From Pseudomonas promysalinigenes (GTDB taxonomy: Bacteria; Pseudomonadota; Gammaproteobacteria; Pseudomonadales; Pseudomonadaceae): a DNA stretch of 64,000 bases. Below are positions 1 to 9,468 of this stretch, piece after piece. A program made the position numbers and the translations under genes. Location: assembly GCF_014269025.2 (NCBI RefSeq), contig NZ_CP077094.1, positions 4,868,501 through 4,932,500 on the forward strand, in the 5' to 3' direction. Positions within the stretch are counted from its first letter, which is position 1. Each line of letters opens with the position of its first letter. Under the pieces are notes generated by a model that did no database searches, was not told where the DNA came from, and worked only from the letters and a program-made list of their open reading frames with translations.

Positions 1-174
1 GAATGCCCCCCTAGGCATACGTTCAGGCTCGGCGACCTTCTTGGTGCCGCCGGAGCGTCTAGCGTTAAAATCGGCGCATTCTCCGACAAGCTGAGTCATC
101 ACGCAAACGTTGACGCCAGCCGGCCGTCGGTTTCATGCAACAGGTTATTTCAAACCTTTTCAGGAGCAGTATCC
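1..174. other. Left edge, no gene recognised
   Basis: I could not recognise a gene here. The stretch precedes the EVE-domain gene and ends in its ribosome binding site (AGGAGC, 161-166). In pseudomonads the region before this gene can carry the 6S RNA and 5-formyltetrahydrofolate cyclo-ligase genes, but I recognise neither, so no RNA or CDS is claimed. Confidence 0.4.
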
Positions 175-627
175 ATGGCCTATTGGCTAATGAAGTCCGA
201 ACCCGATGAGCTTTCCATAGAGGCTCTGGGACGCCTTGGTGAGGCTCGCTGGGATGGCGTTCGCAATTACCAGGCGCGCAATTTCATACGGGCCATGAGC
301 GTAGGCGATGAGTTCTTCTTTTACCACTCCAGTTGCCCGCAGCCGGGCATTGCCGGCATTGCCAGGATTACCGCAGCCGCCTACCCAGACCCGACGGCGC
401 TCGACCCAGAAAGCCATTACTACGACGCTAAGGCCAACCAAGAGAAGAATCCATGGAGCGCGGTCGACGTAGCGCATGTGAAGACATTCAGTAAGGTGCT
501 GGGGCTGGGCTTGCTGAAACAGCAGGATGCGCTGGCGGAGCTTCCGCTGGTTCAAAAAGGCACACGATTGTCGGTGATGCCAGTGACCGAAGCGCAATGG
601 GCGGCCATCATTAAACTGGCCAGTTGA
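175..627 (+). CDS. EVE domain-containing protein (PUA-like fold)
   Basis: This 150-residue protein is a complete single EVE domain. It opens with the family-typical MAYWLMKSEPDE, followed by a WDGVRNYQARNF segment and a D-E-F-F-F-Y-H-S strand. EVE domains are PUA-related and thought to bind modified bases in RNA or DNA; the ligand of the bacterial stand-alone form is not established. The ATG sits 8 bases after AGGAGC. The gene appears monocistronic: the next gene, on the other strand, ends about 90 bp downstream. Family assignment is firm; cellular role is unknown. Confidence 0.93.
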   Translation: MAYWLMKSEPDELSIEALGRLGEARWDGVRNYQARNFIRAMSVGDEFFFYHSSCPQPGIAGIARITAAAYPDPTALDPESHYYDAKANQEKNPWSAVDVAHVKTFSKVLGLGLLKQQDALAELPLVQKGTRLSVMPVTEAQWAAIIKLAS

Positions 628-665
628 GTTCGACTCACAAGCCTTAGGGGCTTTGCGAGCGAGCT

Positions 666-685
666 CGGCGCGGGGGGGCGCGCCG
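666..685. terminator. GC-rich hairpin between convergent genes
   Basis: CGGCGCG (666-672) and CGCGCCG (679-685) form a perfect 7-bp stem with a G-rich 6-base loop. It lies between the convergent EVE and FliL-like genes. There is no clear U-run, so termination is only suggested by position. Confidence 0.35.
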
Positions 686-720
686 GGCTTACAGGCTCTA
701 GATTGCTAGCGCCAAAATCA

Positions 721-1125
721 TTACTGCACAATCAAGTTATTGAACAGCAGGTCTTCGACGATTGGCTTGCCCTCTTCGGCCTCCATCACCTGTTGCACTT
801 GCTTCAACGCCTCTTGGCGCAGCTTTTCCTTGGCATCGACGTTGCTCATGCTTTCCACGGTTTGCTGAGTGAACAGTGCCACCAGTTGGTTACGGATCAG
901 CGGTTCATGATGTTTGACCGCAGCTGCCGCCGTATCACCCGTCACGCGCAGGGCTACATCGGCCTTGTACACGCGAAGCTTAGGGCCACCATCGAGGGCG
1001 TAGTTGCCGACGAAGGGCGGGGTGAGGGTTATGTAGGCAACCTTCGGCTCCCCTTCTTTGGCTTCCTCGGCCATGGCCGCTGCTGGCAGCATCAGCGCCA
1101 GTACCATCAAGATCCACGCTTTCAC
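721..1125 (-). CDS. FliL-like exported protein
   Basis: This 134-residue protein starts with a signal peptide or membrane anchor (VKAWILMVLALMLPAAAMAEEA). It continues with a FliL-like body: YITLTPPFVGNYALDGG, then an alternating strand pattern with RVYKADVALRV, and a C-terminal amphipathic stretch ending in LFNNLIVQ. FliL proteins sit at the flagellar motor, but this gene is outside any flagellar cluster and is an isolated paralogue. I chose a GTG start at 1125 because TAGGAG lies 8 bases upstream. A longer frame reaches 1182 but has no ribosome binding site and would bury the signal peptide. Function beyond the family is unknown. Confidence 0.8.
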   Translation of the reverse strand: MKAWILMVLALMLPAAAMAEEAKEGEPKVAYITLTPPFVGNYALDGGPKLRVYKADVALRVTGDTAAAAVKHHEPLIRNQLVALFTQQTVESMSNVDAKEKLRQEALKQVQQVMEAEEGKPIVEDLLFNNLIVQ

Positions 1126-1282
1126 GAATTCGCTCCTAGAAACAGTTGGCGCCAGCTTACCCAGCATGCTTGGCAAACCCAAGCCCGGGCTTATGCCGAC
1201 CCATCAGGGCCGAGCATGCTCGTTGCCCCGGCAAGCTGCCCTCCTACACTTATCGGCCACTACACGCAAAGGAATAGTCCCG

Positions 1283-2260
1283 ATGAAAGCGGTGTTGTGC
1301 AAAACCCTCGGCCCGGCTCGCGACCTGGTACTGGAAGACGCAACCAGCCCGGTACCGAAGAAGAATGAGATCCTGCTCGATGTTCACGCTGCCGGGGTCA
1401 ATTTCCCCGACACGCTGATCATCGAAGGGAAATACCAGTTCCAACCGCCCTTGCCATTCTCACCTGGCGGTGAGGCCGCAGGCGTGATTTCGGCAGTGGG
1501 CGAAAAAGCCGGCAGCTTCAAAGTGGGCGACCGGGTAATGGCTCTGACCGGCTGGGGGGCTTTCGCCGAACAGGTGGCGGTCCCGTTCTATAACGTCATG
1601 CCGATCCCCGAGCACATGGATTTCGCCACCGCTGCGGCCTTTGGCATGACCTACGGCACCTCGATGCACGCGCTCAAGCAGCGCGGCCAGCTGCAGCCTG
1701 GGGAAACCCTGTTGGTGTTGGGCGCCTCTGGTGGTGTCGGCCTGGCAGCGGTGGAAATTGGCAAGGCCATGGGCGCGAGGGTGATCGCAGCGGCCAGCAG
1801 CGCCGAGAAGCTTGCCATTGCCAAAGCTGCCGGAGCTGACGAATTGATCGACTATAGCCAGGCGAGCCTGAAGGACGAGATCAAGCGTCTGACAGGCGGC
1901 CAAGGCGCCGACGTGATTTACGACCCGGTCGGGGGCGAGCTGTTCGACCAAGCCGTGCGCGGCCTTGCATGGCAGGGACGGTTATTGGTGGTCGGGTTTG
2001 CCAGCGGGACGATCCCGCAAATGTCGGCAAACCTGGTGCTGCTCAAAGGGGCAGCAGTGCTTGGAGTGTTCTGGGGTGCGTTTGCCCAGCGGCAGCCGGA
2101 GGACAATGCAGCGAATTTCCGACAGCTGTTCGCTTGGCATGCCGAGGGCAAGTTGAAGCCCCTGGTGTCGAAAACCTATCCACTGGCTGAGGCCGGGGCG
2201 GCGATCGAAGCATTGGCGCAGCGCAAGGCCGTCGGTAAGTTGGTGGTGCTGGCCAAGTAA
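1283..2260 (+). CDS. NADPH:quinone oxidoreductase family protein (zinc-free MDR)
   Basis: This 325-residue medium-chain dehydrogenase/reductase has an N-terminal GroES-like domain (residues ~1-120) and a Rossmann domain with the nucleotide motif LVLGASGGVGLAAVEIGKAMGA (~145-166). The structural-zinc cysteines of alcohol dehydrogenases are absent, as in the quinone oxidoreductase (QOR) branch. It probably reduces quinones or other electrophilic carbonyls with NADPH in the cytoplasm. The ATG at 1283 begins MKAVLCKTLG, the usual start for this family; the frame stays open upstream but lacks a binding site. It is divergent from the FliL-like gene. The natural substrate cannot be read from the sequence. 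Confidence 0.92.
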   Translation: MKAVLCKTLGPARDLVLEDATSPVPKKNEILLDVHAAGVNFPDTLIIEGKYQFQPPLPFSPGGEAAGVISAVGEKAGSFKVGDRVMALTGWGAFAEQVAVPFYNVMPIPEHMDFATAAAFGMTYGTSMHALKQRGQLQPGETLLVLGASGGVGLAAVEIGKAMGARVIAAASSAEKLAIAKAAGADELIDYSQASLKDEIKRLTGGQGADVIYDPVGGELFDQAVRGLAWQGRLLVVGFASGTIPQMSANLVLLKGAAVLGVFWGAFAQRQPEDNAANFRQLFAWHAEGKLKPLVSKTYPLAEAGAAIEALAQRKAVGKLVVLAK

Positions 2261-2267
2261 TGCAGGC

Positions 2268-2300
2268 CCGGCCTCTTCGCGGGTGAACCCGCTCCCACGA
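2268..2300. repeat. REP-type palindrome
   Basis: The core TTCGCGGGT-GA-ACCCGCTCC is an imperfect palindrome of the kind scattered between genes of P. putida. It sits between two convergent 3' ends. Related copies occur near 5.8, 14.9, 27.3, 36.1, 40.8, 53.8 and 63.7 kb. Confidence 0.75.
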
Positions 2301-2346
2301 GCGTTGCACATGGCTTGGGGTGAGCGCCAAGCCGGTGGGCGCGGCC

Positions 2347-3006
2347 TTAGCCGCGAATAGGTTCGTGCAGGTTATGGCAGCGCCTGAACCGGGCCTCCAG
2401 ATTGCGATCGGGCATCTGGTGGCTGCGCAGCGCATTGAGGGTCTGTTCGACATAATCTTTAGTCGTACCATAACGCCCTTTGGCACTGGCCAGAATCTGG
2501 CTGAGCAAGGTGTCCGGGAGGTTTCCCGCATAGCAAGGCAAGTGCCGCTCCAGGACGAAGCCCAGTGCCTGCACTTTGCTGCCATCATCCAGCCTGCAGC
2601 TGAGCCAGTGCGGCCGGTAGGCCGGATAGGGCATTTCCCGTTGCCACAGCGCCATCAGCGACTCATCGAGATTGCTGTCCTCCAGACGGTAAGCGAACCC
2701 GCTGCAAGATCCGCCGCGGTCCAGGCCGAACACCAGGCCGGGCGTTTCCGGGGTGCCGCGATGTTCATGGGACCACAAGTACAACCCACGGTGATACCCA
2801 TGCACGCGGGCTCGCTGCCGCTCGACGGACTGACACTCCGGTCGCCAGATCAGTGAACCGTAGGCAAACAACCACACAGGACCGCCTTCATGGCGAGACA
2901 TGGTCATCTGCATGGAGTTGAGCAATTGCTCACGGGACAATTGCTGGCCAAAGTCCAGCGCCGGAGGATAAGTGATTCCCCAAGACAAACTTTCAAGTGC
3001 CGACAT
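2347..3006 (-). CDS. ChaC-like gamma-glutamylcyclotransferase
   Basis: This 219-residue protein has the ChaC signature: the WLFAYGSLIW loop near residues 45-54 that binds the gamma-glutamyl group. It is followed by RGLYLWSHEHRGTPETPGLVFGLD, and by the W-x-R-E-M segment (~122-126) that should carry the catalytic Glu. ChaC enzymes cleave glutathione to 5-oxoproline and Cys-Gly in the cytoplasm. Length is close to the family norm. The frame begins at 3006 (MSALESL). About 40 residues precede the conserved core, so a shorter start at one of the internal Mets (MQMTMSRHEGG) is possible. It is monocistronic. Confidence 0.9.
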   Translation of the reverse strand: MSALESLSWGITYPPALDFGQQLSREQLLNSMQMTMSRHEGGPVWLFAYGSLIWRPECQSVERQRARVHGYHRGLYLWSHEHRGTPETPGLVFGLDRGGSCSGFAYRLEDSNLDESLMALWQREMPYPAYRPHWLSCRLDDGSKVQALGFVLERHLPCYAGNLPDTLLSQILASAKGRYGTTKDYVEQTLNALRSHQMPDRNLEARFRRCHNLHEPIRG

Positions 3007-3204
3007 AAGCTGCCGCCATTATTCCCCGAGTGCTACACACGTAGCCAAAGACATGTAACAGACGCTCTGCGCCGCCGCGCCAAGGGCGCTTGCACTAACC
3101 ATAGGATAGAACTGACAGAATGCTCAAGCCCTCGGGCGCAAGTTTCACGCAGGGTTCCGACGACTGGGAGTTAGTGTTGAGGATGCGTTGAAAGTTAGTG
3201 ACTC

Positions 3205-3225
3205 AGGCGGTAACAATTACCGCCT
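3205..3225 (-). terminator. Hairpin after the flavin reductase gene
   Basis: AGGCGGTAA and TTACCGCCT form a perfect 9-bp stem with a CAA loop, about 30 bases beyond the reductase stop codon. No U-run follows on the minus strand, so it may be a processing or Rho-assisted end. The rest of 3,007-3,252 shows nothing recognisable. Confidence 0.5.
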
Positions 3226-3252
3226 TATACCCACTAGTTGCAACTTGGGTAA

Positions 3253-4221
3253 TTAGCCGCGTGGGGCATAGGCGAATACATCGGCACGCATGCGGTGGGC
3301 ATCCATACCCGCCTCTACCAGCGCATCGAGCGTGGCGTAGACCATGTTCGGCGAACCACTGGCATACACATGCACGGTGTTTAGATCCTTGACGTCCTCA
3401 CAGACCGCTTCGTGCAGCATGCCGCAGCGCCCTTCCCAGCCGCACAGGTCACTGACCACCTTGTGCAGGAACAAGTTGGGCAAACGCTCCCATTCGGCCC
3501 AGTGTTCGATGGTATAGAAGTCCTCCGGCCGACGTACCCCCCAGTACAGGTGTACCGGGTGCTTGAAGCCCTGAGCGCGGCAATGCTCGACCAGGCTGTG
3601 CATCTGCCCCATGCCGGTACCTGCGGCTATCAGCACCAGTGGCCCGTCAGGCAACTCGGCCAAGTGAGTATCGCCAAAGGGCAGTTCGATGCGCGCCACC
3701 CGCTCTCGCTGAAGTTGCTCCAGCAACTGCAACGCACTGGTTTCACGACCCAGCACGTGCAGCTCAAGCTCGCGCCCGCAATGCGGCGCAGAAGCCAGCG
3801 AAAACGCCGCCTGCTTGCCGCCCTCGCGCTCGATCATCAGGTACTGCCCGGCATGATAGCGCGGCGGTCTGCCGGCCGGTGCTAGCAGGCGAACGCGCCA
3901 CACATCGCCACCGACTTGAACGCACTCACTCACGCTGCACGCCAGCTTGCGCACCGGCAGCTCGCCCAAGGCAAGCACACCGTCCCAGAGCAACACACAG
4001 TCCTCCAAGGGTTCAGCGATGCAGGTGAACAACTCGCCGTGGTCGCGGACTTGGCCCTCCTGGCGCACGCGCCCTTCGACCAGCAATGCGGCGCAAACAT
4101 GGCAATTGCCATTGCGACAGCTGTTCGGGCAGTCATAGCCCAGCCGCCGCGCTCCATCCAGAATCCTTTCCCCGGGTTCGAGCGCCAGCACCGCCCCGGA
4201 CGGCTGCAACGTTACCTGCAT
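3253..4221 (-). CDS. 2Fe-2S ferredoxin / flavin reductase (CDP-6-deoxyglucoseen-reductase-like)
   Basis: This 322-residue protein has two parts. Residues ~1-90 are a plant-type [2Fe-2S] ferredoxin with cysteines in CPNSCRNGNCHVC and a fourth Cys in ELFTCIAEP. Residues ~95-322 are a ferredoxin-NADP reductase module with the FAD motif RYHAGQYLM and the nucleotide motif LIAAGTGMGQMHSLV. It should pass electrons from NAD(P)H through flavin to the cluster. The ATG at 4221 overlaps the ubiD stop codon as TGATG, implying translational coupling. Older annotations name such proteins after CDP-6-deoxy-L-threo-D-glycero-4-hexulose-3-dehydrase reductase, but no sugar pathway is nearby. The electron acceptor is unknown. 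Confidence 0.88.
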   Translation of the reverse strand: MQVTLQPSGAVLALEPGERILDGARRLGYDCPNSCRNGNCHVCAALLVEGRVRQEGQVRDHGELFTCIAEPLEDCVLLWDGVLALGELPVRKLACSVSECVQVGGDVWRVRLLAPAGRPPRYHAGQYLMIEREGGKQAAFSLASAPHCGRELELHVLGRETSALQLLEQLQRERVARIELPFGDTHLAELPDGPLVLIAAGTGMGQMHSLVEHCRAQGFKHPVHLYWGVRRPEDFYTIEHWAEWERLPNLFLHKVVSDLCGWEGRCGMLHEAVCEDVKDLNTVHVYASGSPNMVYATLDALVEAGMDAHRMRADVFAYAPRG

Positions 4222-5687
4222 CAATTTATTCCCAATTGATCCCACAGCTCATCGATGCGGCGGGTGACGGCCTCGTCCTTGACGATGACTCGGCCCCATT
4301 CGCGTGTAGTCTCGCCCGGCCACTTGTGTGTGGCGTCCAGGCCCATCTTCGACCCCAGCCCCGATACCGGGGATGCAAAGTCCAGGTAGTCGATCGGGGT
4401 GTTGTCGATCATCACCGTATCACGCTTGGGGTCCATGCGCGTGGTGATAGCCCAGATCACATCGTTCCAGTCGCGGGCGTTGATGTCATCGTCGGTGACG
4501 ATAACGAATTTGGTGTACATGAACTGTCGCAGGAACGACCACACACCCAGCATCACGCGCTTGGCGTGGCCTGGATACTGCTTTTTCATGGTCACAACCG
4601 CCATGCGGTACGAGCAACCCTCAGGCGGCAGGTAGAAGTCGACGATCTCCGGGAACTGCTTTTGCAGAATGGGTACGAACACTTCGTTCAGAGCCACACC
4701 CAAAATGGCAGGTTCATCCGGTGGCCGGCCGGTGTAGGTGCTGTGGTAGATCGGTTTTTGCCGATGAGTGATGCGCTCGACGGTGAATACCGGGAAGCTG
4801 TCCACCTCGTTGTAGTACCCGGTGTGGTCGCCATAGGGACCTTCAGGGGCCATTTCGCCCGGGTGAATTACGCCTTCGAGGATGATTTCGGCGGTAGCCG
4901 GTACCTGCAGGTTACTGCCTCGGCACTTGACCAGTTCGGTGCGGTTGCCGCGCAACAGGCCAGCGAACGCGTATTCGGACAGCGTATCTGGCACCGGTGT
5001 CACGGCGCCCAGAATGGTCGCTGGGTCAGCGCCAAGCGCCACCGCCACGGGGAACGGCTGGCCTGGGTTCTTTTCGCACCACTCGCGATAATCCAGCGCA
5101 CCGCCACGGTGGCTCAGCCAACGCATGATCACCTTGTTACGGCCGATCACCTGCTGGCGGTAAATGCCCAGGTTCTGGCGGTCCTTGTTTGGCCCACGGG
5201 TAACGGTCAGACCCCAGGTGATCAGCGGCGCCACGTCGCCTGGCCAGCAGTGCTGAATGGGCAGTTGGCCGAGGTCGACATCATCGCCCTCGACCACCAC
5301 TTCCTGGCATACCGCGTCTTTGATCACCTTGGGCGCCATCGACACGACTTTCTTGAAGATCGGCAGCTTGGACCAGGCGTCTTTCAGGCCTTTTGGCGGC
5401 TCGGGCTCTTTGAGGAAGGCCAGCAACTTGCCGATTTCGCGCAGCTCGTCGACCGACTCGGCGCCCATGCCCATGGCCACGCGCTCAGGCGTGCCGAACA
5501 GGTTGCCCAGGACAGGGATGTCGAAGCCAGTGGGCTTTTCGAATAGCAACGCCGGGCCCTTGGCGCGCAGGGTGCGGTCGCAGACCTCGGTCATTTCCAG
5601 TACAGGGGAAATCGGAACCTGGATGCGCTTGAGTTCACCGCGCTGCTCCAGGCCACGAATGAAGTCGCGCAAGTCGCGATACTGCAT
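4221..5687 (-). CDS. ubiD: UbiD, prenylated-FMN-dependent 4-hydroxy-3-polyprenylbenzoate decarboxylase
   Basis: This 488-residue enzyme decarboxylates 4-hydroxy-3-polyprenylbenzoate in ubiquinone synthesis. Family landmarks include [22 protein letters not shown]-free core strands, the [16 protein letters not shown] region, and [12 protein letters not shown], which carries the conserved acid of the prFMN site. Length matches E. coli UbiD. The ATG at 5687 ([10 protein letters not shown]) follows GAGGCT at suitable spacing; the frame extends 21 residues further without family similarity. UbiX, which makes the prFMN cofactor, is not in the window. The downstream flavin reductase overlaps it by one base. 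Confidence 0.97.
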   Translation of the reverse strand: MQYRDLRDFIRGLEQRGELKRIQVPISPVLEMTEVCDRTLRAKGPALLFEKPTGFDIPVLGNLFGTPERVAMGMGAESVDELREIGKLLAFLKEPEPPKGLKDAWSKLPIFKKVVSMAPKVIKDAVCQEVVVEGDDVDLGQLPIQHCWPGDVAPLITWGLTVTRGPNKDRQNLGIYRQQVIGRNKVIMRWLSHRGGALDYREWCEKNPGQPFPVAVALGADPATILGAVTPVPDTLSEYAFAGLLRGNRTELVKCRGSNLQVPATAEIILEGVIHPGEMAPEGPYGDHTGYYNEVDSFPVFTVERITHRQKPIYHSTYTGRPPDEPAILGVALNEVFVPILQKQFPEIVDFYLPPEGCSYRMAVVTMKKQYPGHAKRVMLGVWSFLRQFMYTKFVIVTDDDINARDWNDVIWAITTRMDPKRDTVMIDNTPIDYLDFASPVSGLGSKMGLDATHKWPGETTREWGRVIVKDEAVTRRIDELWDQLGIN

Positions 5688-5781
5688 GCTTGAGCCTCGT
5701 GTTGGCCGTATCGGTCGGGGTTGCAGAGTGTAGCGCCGTTCAGCATTCAATGGCCAAAAATGACTTGGGGCCGCTTCACGA

Positions 5782-5868
5782 CCCTTCGCCGGTGACCCGC
5801 CCCCGCAAGGTAGGCACCGGCAGTTGGCCTGGTGCTATCGCTGCAAGAGCGGGATCACCCGCGAAGGG
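5782..5868. repeat. Inverted pair of REP-type palindromes
   Basis: CCCTTCGCCGGTGACCCGC (5782-5800) faces GCGGGATCACCCGCGAAGGG (5849-5868). The two copies are in opposite orientation, as in bipartite REP elements. They lie between rho and ubiD, which are transcribed in the same direction. Confidence 0.65.
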
Positions 5869-5905
5869 CTGCGCAGCAGCCCCATTCAATGCCTGAAACG
5901 TAAGC

Positions 5906-7165
5906 TTACTTGCGCTTCATCGACAGGAAGAACTCGTCGTTGGTCTTGGTCTGCTTGAGCTTGTCGACCAGGAACTCGATAGCCGCGATCTCGTCCATCG
6001 GGTGCAGCAGCTTACGCAGGATCCACATGCGCTGCAGCTCATCATCAGCGGTGAGCAGCTCTTCGCGGCGGGTACCGGAGCGGTTGATGTTGATGGCCGG
6101 GAACACACGCTTCTCGGCGATACGACGGTCCAGAGGCAGCTCCATGTTGCCAGTACCCTTGAACTCTTCGTAGATCACCTCATCCATCTTCGAGCCGGTT
6201 TCTACCAGCGCGGTGGCGATGATGGTCAGCGAGCCACCTTCTTCGATGTTTCGCGCGGCGCCAAAGAAGCGCTTGGGCTTCTCCAGCGCATGGGCATCGA
6301 CACCACCGGTCAGCACCTTGCCGGAGCTTGGGATCACGGTGTTGTAGGCACGGGCCAGGCGGGTGATGGAGTCCAGCAGGATGACCACATCCTTTTTGTG
6401 CTCGACCAGGCGCTTGGCCTTCTCGATGACCATTTCGGCAACCTGCACGTGGCGGGTTGGCGGCTCGTCGAAGGTCGAGGCGACCACTTCGCCGCGCACG
6501 GTGCGCTGCATTTCGGTCACTTCTTCCGGGCGCTCGTCGATCAGCAGGACAATCAGGTGGCACTCAGGGTTGTTACGAGTGATGTTCGCCGCGATGTTCT
6601 GCAGCATGATCGTCTTACCGGCTTTTGGCGGAGCAACGATCAGGCCACGCTGGCCTTTGCCAATCGGGGCGCACAGGTCGATGACGCGGCCGGTGAGGTC
6701 TTCGGTGGAGCCGTTACCGGCTTCCATCTTCAGACGCTTGTTGGGGAACAGCGGCGTCAGGTTCTCGAACAGGATCTTGTTCTTCGCGTTTTCCGGACGG
6801 TCGAAGTTGATGGTGTCGACCTTCAGCAGGGCGAAGTAACGCTCCCCTTCTTTGGGTGGGCGGATCTTGCCGACGATGGTGTCGCCGGTACGCAGGTTGA
6901 AACGGCGGATCTGGCTTGGCGAGACGTAAATGTCATCGGGGCCGGCCAGGTAGGACGCATCAGCAGAACGCAGGAAACCGAAACCATCCTGGAGAATCTC
7001 CAGCACGCCGTCACCCGAGATCTCTTCGCCGCTCTTCGCATGCTTCTTCAGCAGGGCGAAAATCACGTCCTGTTTGCGCGAACGGGCCATGTTTTCGATG
7101 CCCATCTGTTCGGCCATTTCCAAAAGATCGGTAATCGGCTTTTGCTTGAGTTCAGTCAGGTTCAT
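5906..7165 (-). CDS. rho: Transcription termination factor Rho
   Basis: This 419-residue hexameric RNA helicase is full length. The N-terminal region has the Rho_N helix bundle ([22 protein letters not shown]) and a cold-shock-like RNA-binding domain ([36 protein letters not shown]). The C-terminal RecA-type ATPase has Walker [17 protein letters not shown] (~170-185), Walker [17 protein letters not shown], and the R-loop GTRREELL. Nothing is missing. A 7-bp hairpin lies in the leader just upstream of the ATG, and trxA lies upstream on the same strand. Confidence 0.99.
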   Translation of the reverse strand: MNLTELKQKPITDLLEMAEQMGIENMARSRKQDVIFALLKKHAKSGEEISGDGVLEILQDGFGFLRSADASYLAGPDDIYVSPSQIRRFNLRTGDTIVGKIRPPKEGERYFALLKVDTINFDRPENAKNKILFENLTPLFPNKRLKMEAGNGSTEDLTGRVIDLCAPIGKGQRGLIVAPPKAGKTIMLQNIAANITRNNPECHLIVLLIDERPEEVTEMQRTVRGEVVASTFDEPPTRHVQVAEMVIEKAKRLVEHKKDVVILLDSITRLARAYNTVIPSSGKVLTGGVDAHALEKPKRFFGAARNIEEGGSLTIIATALVETGSKMDEVIYEEFKGTGNMELPLDRRIAEKRVFPAININRSGTRREELLTADDELQRMWILRKLLHPMDEIAAIEFLVDKLKQTKTNDEFFLSMKRK

Positions 7166-7198
7166 AAGGGGAATGACGTAATCATGTAAGAAGGGAGA

Positions 7199-7216
7199 AT
7201 TAAGCTTTGGCTTAAT
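7199..7216 (-). promoter_or_regulatory. rho: Hairpin in the rho leader
   Basis: ATTAAGC and GCTTAAT pair with a 4-base loop, ending about 34 bases before the rho start codon. rho leaders are autoregulated in enteric bacteria. Whether this hairpin takes part is inference. Confidence 0.35.
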
Positions 7217-7360
7217 GAGGCCGCGCCGCTAGATGGCGACAGGATCGCGTACTGATTCGAATTAGGGATGCTTCGGCGACGGCATGCAGAGGGCACTGGA
7301 GAAGCAGTGCGAGGCCGAATGTAACACTTGCTTTTTTCTGCGTCTAGTGCTCTGAAAAAG

Positions 7361-7386
7361 AAAAGCCCCGCATTTGCGGGGCTTTT
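7361..7386 (-). terminator. Rho-independent terminator of trxA
   Basis: AAAAGCCCCGC and GCGGGGCTTTT form an 11-bp stem with an ATTT loop only 8 bases beyond the trxA stop codon. On the minus strand a T-rich run (CTTTTCTTTTTC) follows, giving a canonical intrinsic terminator. Confidence 0.92.
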
Positions 7387-7394
7387 CCATCACA

Positions 7395-7724
7395 TCACAG
7401 GTGGGCGTCGAGGAACGCGGCCAGCTGCGATTTGGACAACGCGCCCACCTTGGTGGCTTCGACGTTGCCGTTCTTGAACAGCATCAGGGTAGGAATGCCA
7501 CGCACGCCGTGCTTGGCCGGGGTTTCCTGGTTGTCGTCGATGTTCAGCTTGGCGACGGTCAGTTTGCCCTCGTAGGTGGCGGCGATGTCGTCCAGAACCG
7601 GAGCGATCATCTTGCATGGACCGCACCATTCAGCCCAGTAGTCGACCAGCACCGGGCCTTGAGCCTGCAGGACTTCGGCTTCGAAGGTGGCGTCGGTGAC
7701 GTGTTTGATCAGATCGCTGCTCAT
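7395..7724 (-). CDS. trxA: Thioredoxin TrxA
   Basis: This 109-residue thioredoxin has the WCGPC active site (~residues 32-36) inside [18 protein letters not shown], the buried Asp, the cis-Pro loop [11 protein letters not shown], and the C-terminal [13 protein letters not shown] helix. It reduces disulfides in cytoplasmic proteins with electrons from thioredoxin reductase. The ATG at 7724 ([11 protein letters not shown]) matches the usual length; AGATATCC-rich sequence upstream provides only a modest binding site. It is divergent from ppx and ends at a strong terminator, so it is probably transcribed separately from rho. Confidence 0.98.
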   Translation of the reverse strand: MSSDLIKHVTDATFEAEVLQAQGPVLVDYWAEWCGPCKMIAPVLDDIAATYEGKLTVAKLNIDDNQETPAKHGVRGIPTLMLFKNGNVEATKVGALSKSQLAAFLDAHL

Positions 7725-7841
7725 GGATATCTCCAGGGTCGTAAGCAAAAAACGTGGCCCATGATAGCTGCACCCAAGCCCTACAGGAAGCCACGGACGA
7801 TTGAGTGTAACTATAGTTGTGCAAGACCCCTCGAATCGAAA

Positions 7842-7859
7842 CTGTCACACGAGTGTCAT
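7842..7859 (+). promoter_or_regulatory. ppx: Candidate PhoB box upstream of ppx
   Basis: CTGTCAC-ACGA-GTGTCAT gives two 7-base direct repeats, each 6/7 to the Pho consensus CTGTCAT, with the required 4-base spacer. It points towards ppx, 106 bp from the start codon. No convincing -10 follows at the usual distance. Confidence 0.55.
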
Positions 7860-7965
7860 AGCATCGAATGGCACATTGCCTTGCATCAAGGCCCGGCGCA
7901 GTGCGCGTTGGCGTAAGCCAAGGATCGTGGCACGATTGCCGGGTTACCGACCGAGAACACACAGA

Positions 7966-9468
7966 ATGCCGCAAACTTCCGCGAAGAACCTGTCTCTGAT
8001 CGCCGCCATCGACCTGGGCTCCAATAGCTTTCACATGGTCGTGGCCAAGGCCCACCATACTGAGATCCGCATTCTCGAGCGGCTGGGCGAAAAGGTTCAG
8101 CTTGCCGCTGGCATCGACGAAGAGCGCAGGCTCAGTGAAGAAGCCATGGAACGTGGCCTGGAATGCCTGAAGCGTTTTGCCCAGCTGATCAACGGCATGC
8201 CGGCAGGCTCGGTGCGCATCGTTGGCACCAATGCCCTGCGAGAAGCGCGTAACCGCAACGTATTCATCCAGCGCGCCGAAGCTATCCTAGGCCACCCGGT
8301 GGAAGTCATCTCCGGGCGTGAAGAGGCGCGCCTGATCTACCTGGGCGTCTCGCACACGCTGGCCGACAACCCCGGCAAGCGCCTGGTCGCCGACATCGGC
8401 GGCGGCAGTACCGAGTTCATCATCGGCCAGCGCTTCGAGCCGCTGCTGCGCGAAAGCCTGCAGATGGGCTGCGTGAGTTTCACCCAGCGCTACTTCCGCG
8501 ACGGCAAGATCACCCCGGCACGCTACGCCCAGGCCTACACCGCTGCACGCCTGGAGCTGATGAGCATCGAGAACGGCCTGCACCGCCTGACCTGGGACGA
8601 GGCCATCGGTTCATCCGGCACCATCCGCGCCATCGGCGCTGCGATCAAGGCTGCAGGCCTGGGCAATGGTGAGGTCAATGCCGAAGGCCTGGCTTGGGTC
8701 AAACGCAAGCTGTTCAAGCTGGGCGAAGCCGACAAGATCGACTTCGAAGGCGTCAAACCAGACCGGCGCACCATTTTCCCGGCGGGCCTGGCGATTCTCG
8801 AAGCGATCTTCGATGCCCTGGAACTGCAACGCATGGACCACTGCGACGGCGCACTGCGTGAAGGCGTGCTGTTCGACCTGTTGGGCCGCCATCACCATGA
8901 AGACGTGCGCGAACGCACCCTGAACTCGCTGATGGAGCGGTACCACGTCGACCAGGGCCAGGCCGCGCGGGTCGAGCGCAAAGCCTTGCATGCGTTCGAC
9001 CAAGTCGCCGCGCAGTGGGACCTGAATGAAGGTAATTGGCGGGATCTTCTTAGTTGGGCGGCCAAAATTCACGAGATCGGCCTGGATATTGCCCATTATC
9101 ACTACCACAAGCACGGCGCCTATCTAGTCGAGCATTCCGACCTGGCAGGCTTTTCGCGGGAAGATCAACAAATGATGGCGCTGCTGGTGCGCGGCCACCG
9201 CCGCAACATCCCCAAAGACAAGTTCGTGGAACTCGGCGATGAGGGCGTCAAGTTGCTGCGCCTGTGCGTGCTGCTGCGCTTCGCCATCCTGTTCCACCAC
9301 ATCCGGGGAACTCAACAGATGCCGAAGGTACAGCTCAAAGCGGATGAAGACAGCCTTGAGGTGGTGTTCCCCGAAGGCTGGCTGGAACAGAACCAGCTGA
9401 CCCAGGCCGACTTCGCCAACGAGGCGCAGTGGCTGACCCGGGTCGGCTTCGTCCTCAGCGTACGTTGA
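7966..9468 (+). CDS. ppx: Exopolyphosphatase Ppx
   Basis: This 500-residue member of the Ppx/GppA family hydrolyses polyphosphate from the chain end, releasing phosphate. The actin-like ATPase fold is clear: [16 protein letters not shown] (phosphate 1), [11 protein letters not shown], then [12 protein letters not shown] (phosphate 2) and [10 protein letters not shown]. The C-terminal half is HD-domain-like ([26 protein letters not shown]). Length fits the long Ppx form. The ATG at 7966 begins MPQTSAKN; the upstream extension has no family similarity. It converges with ppk, overlapping it by 14 bp. A PhoB-box-like site lies upstream. GppA (pppGpp phosphatase) is the alternative name but less likely by neighbourhood. 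Confidence 0.96.
   Translation: MPQTSAKNLSLIAAIDLGSNSFHMVVAKAHHTEIRILERLGEKVQLAAGIDEERRLSEEAMERGLECLKRFAQLINGMPAGSVRIVGTNALREARNRNVFIQRAEAILGHPVEVISGREEARLIYLGVSHTLADNPGKRLVADIGGGSTEFIIGQRFEPLLRESLQMGCVSFTQRYFRDGKITPARYAQAYTAARLELMSIENGLHRLTWDEAIGSSGTIRAIGAAIKAAGLGNGEVNAEGLAWVKRKLFKLGEADKIDFEGVKPDRRTIFPAGLAILEAIFDALELQRMDHCDGALREGVLFDLLGRHHHEDVRERTLNSLMERYHVDQGQAARVERKALHAFDQVAAQWDLNEGNWRDLLSWAAKIHEIGLDIAHYHYHKHGAYLVEHSDLAGFSREDQQMMALLVRGHRRNIPKDKFVELGDEGVKLLRLCVLLRFAILFHHIRGTQQMPKVQLKADEDSLEVVFPEGWLEQNQLTQADFANEAQWLTRVGFVLSVR

Noticed and set aside
1..174. 6S RNA gene
   Set aside because: Position near the EVE gene made it plausible, but I could not find the long closing stem or recognise its sequence within the window.
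4086..5546. 486-codon open frame antisense to ubiD
   Set aside because: Shadow frame of a conserved gene; no recognisable domain.
6002..7189. 395-codon open frame antisense to rho
   Set aside because: It mirrors the rho codon pattern, has no family motifs and no ribosome binding site; it is a high-GC shadow.
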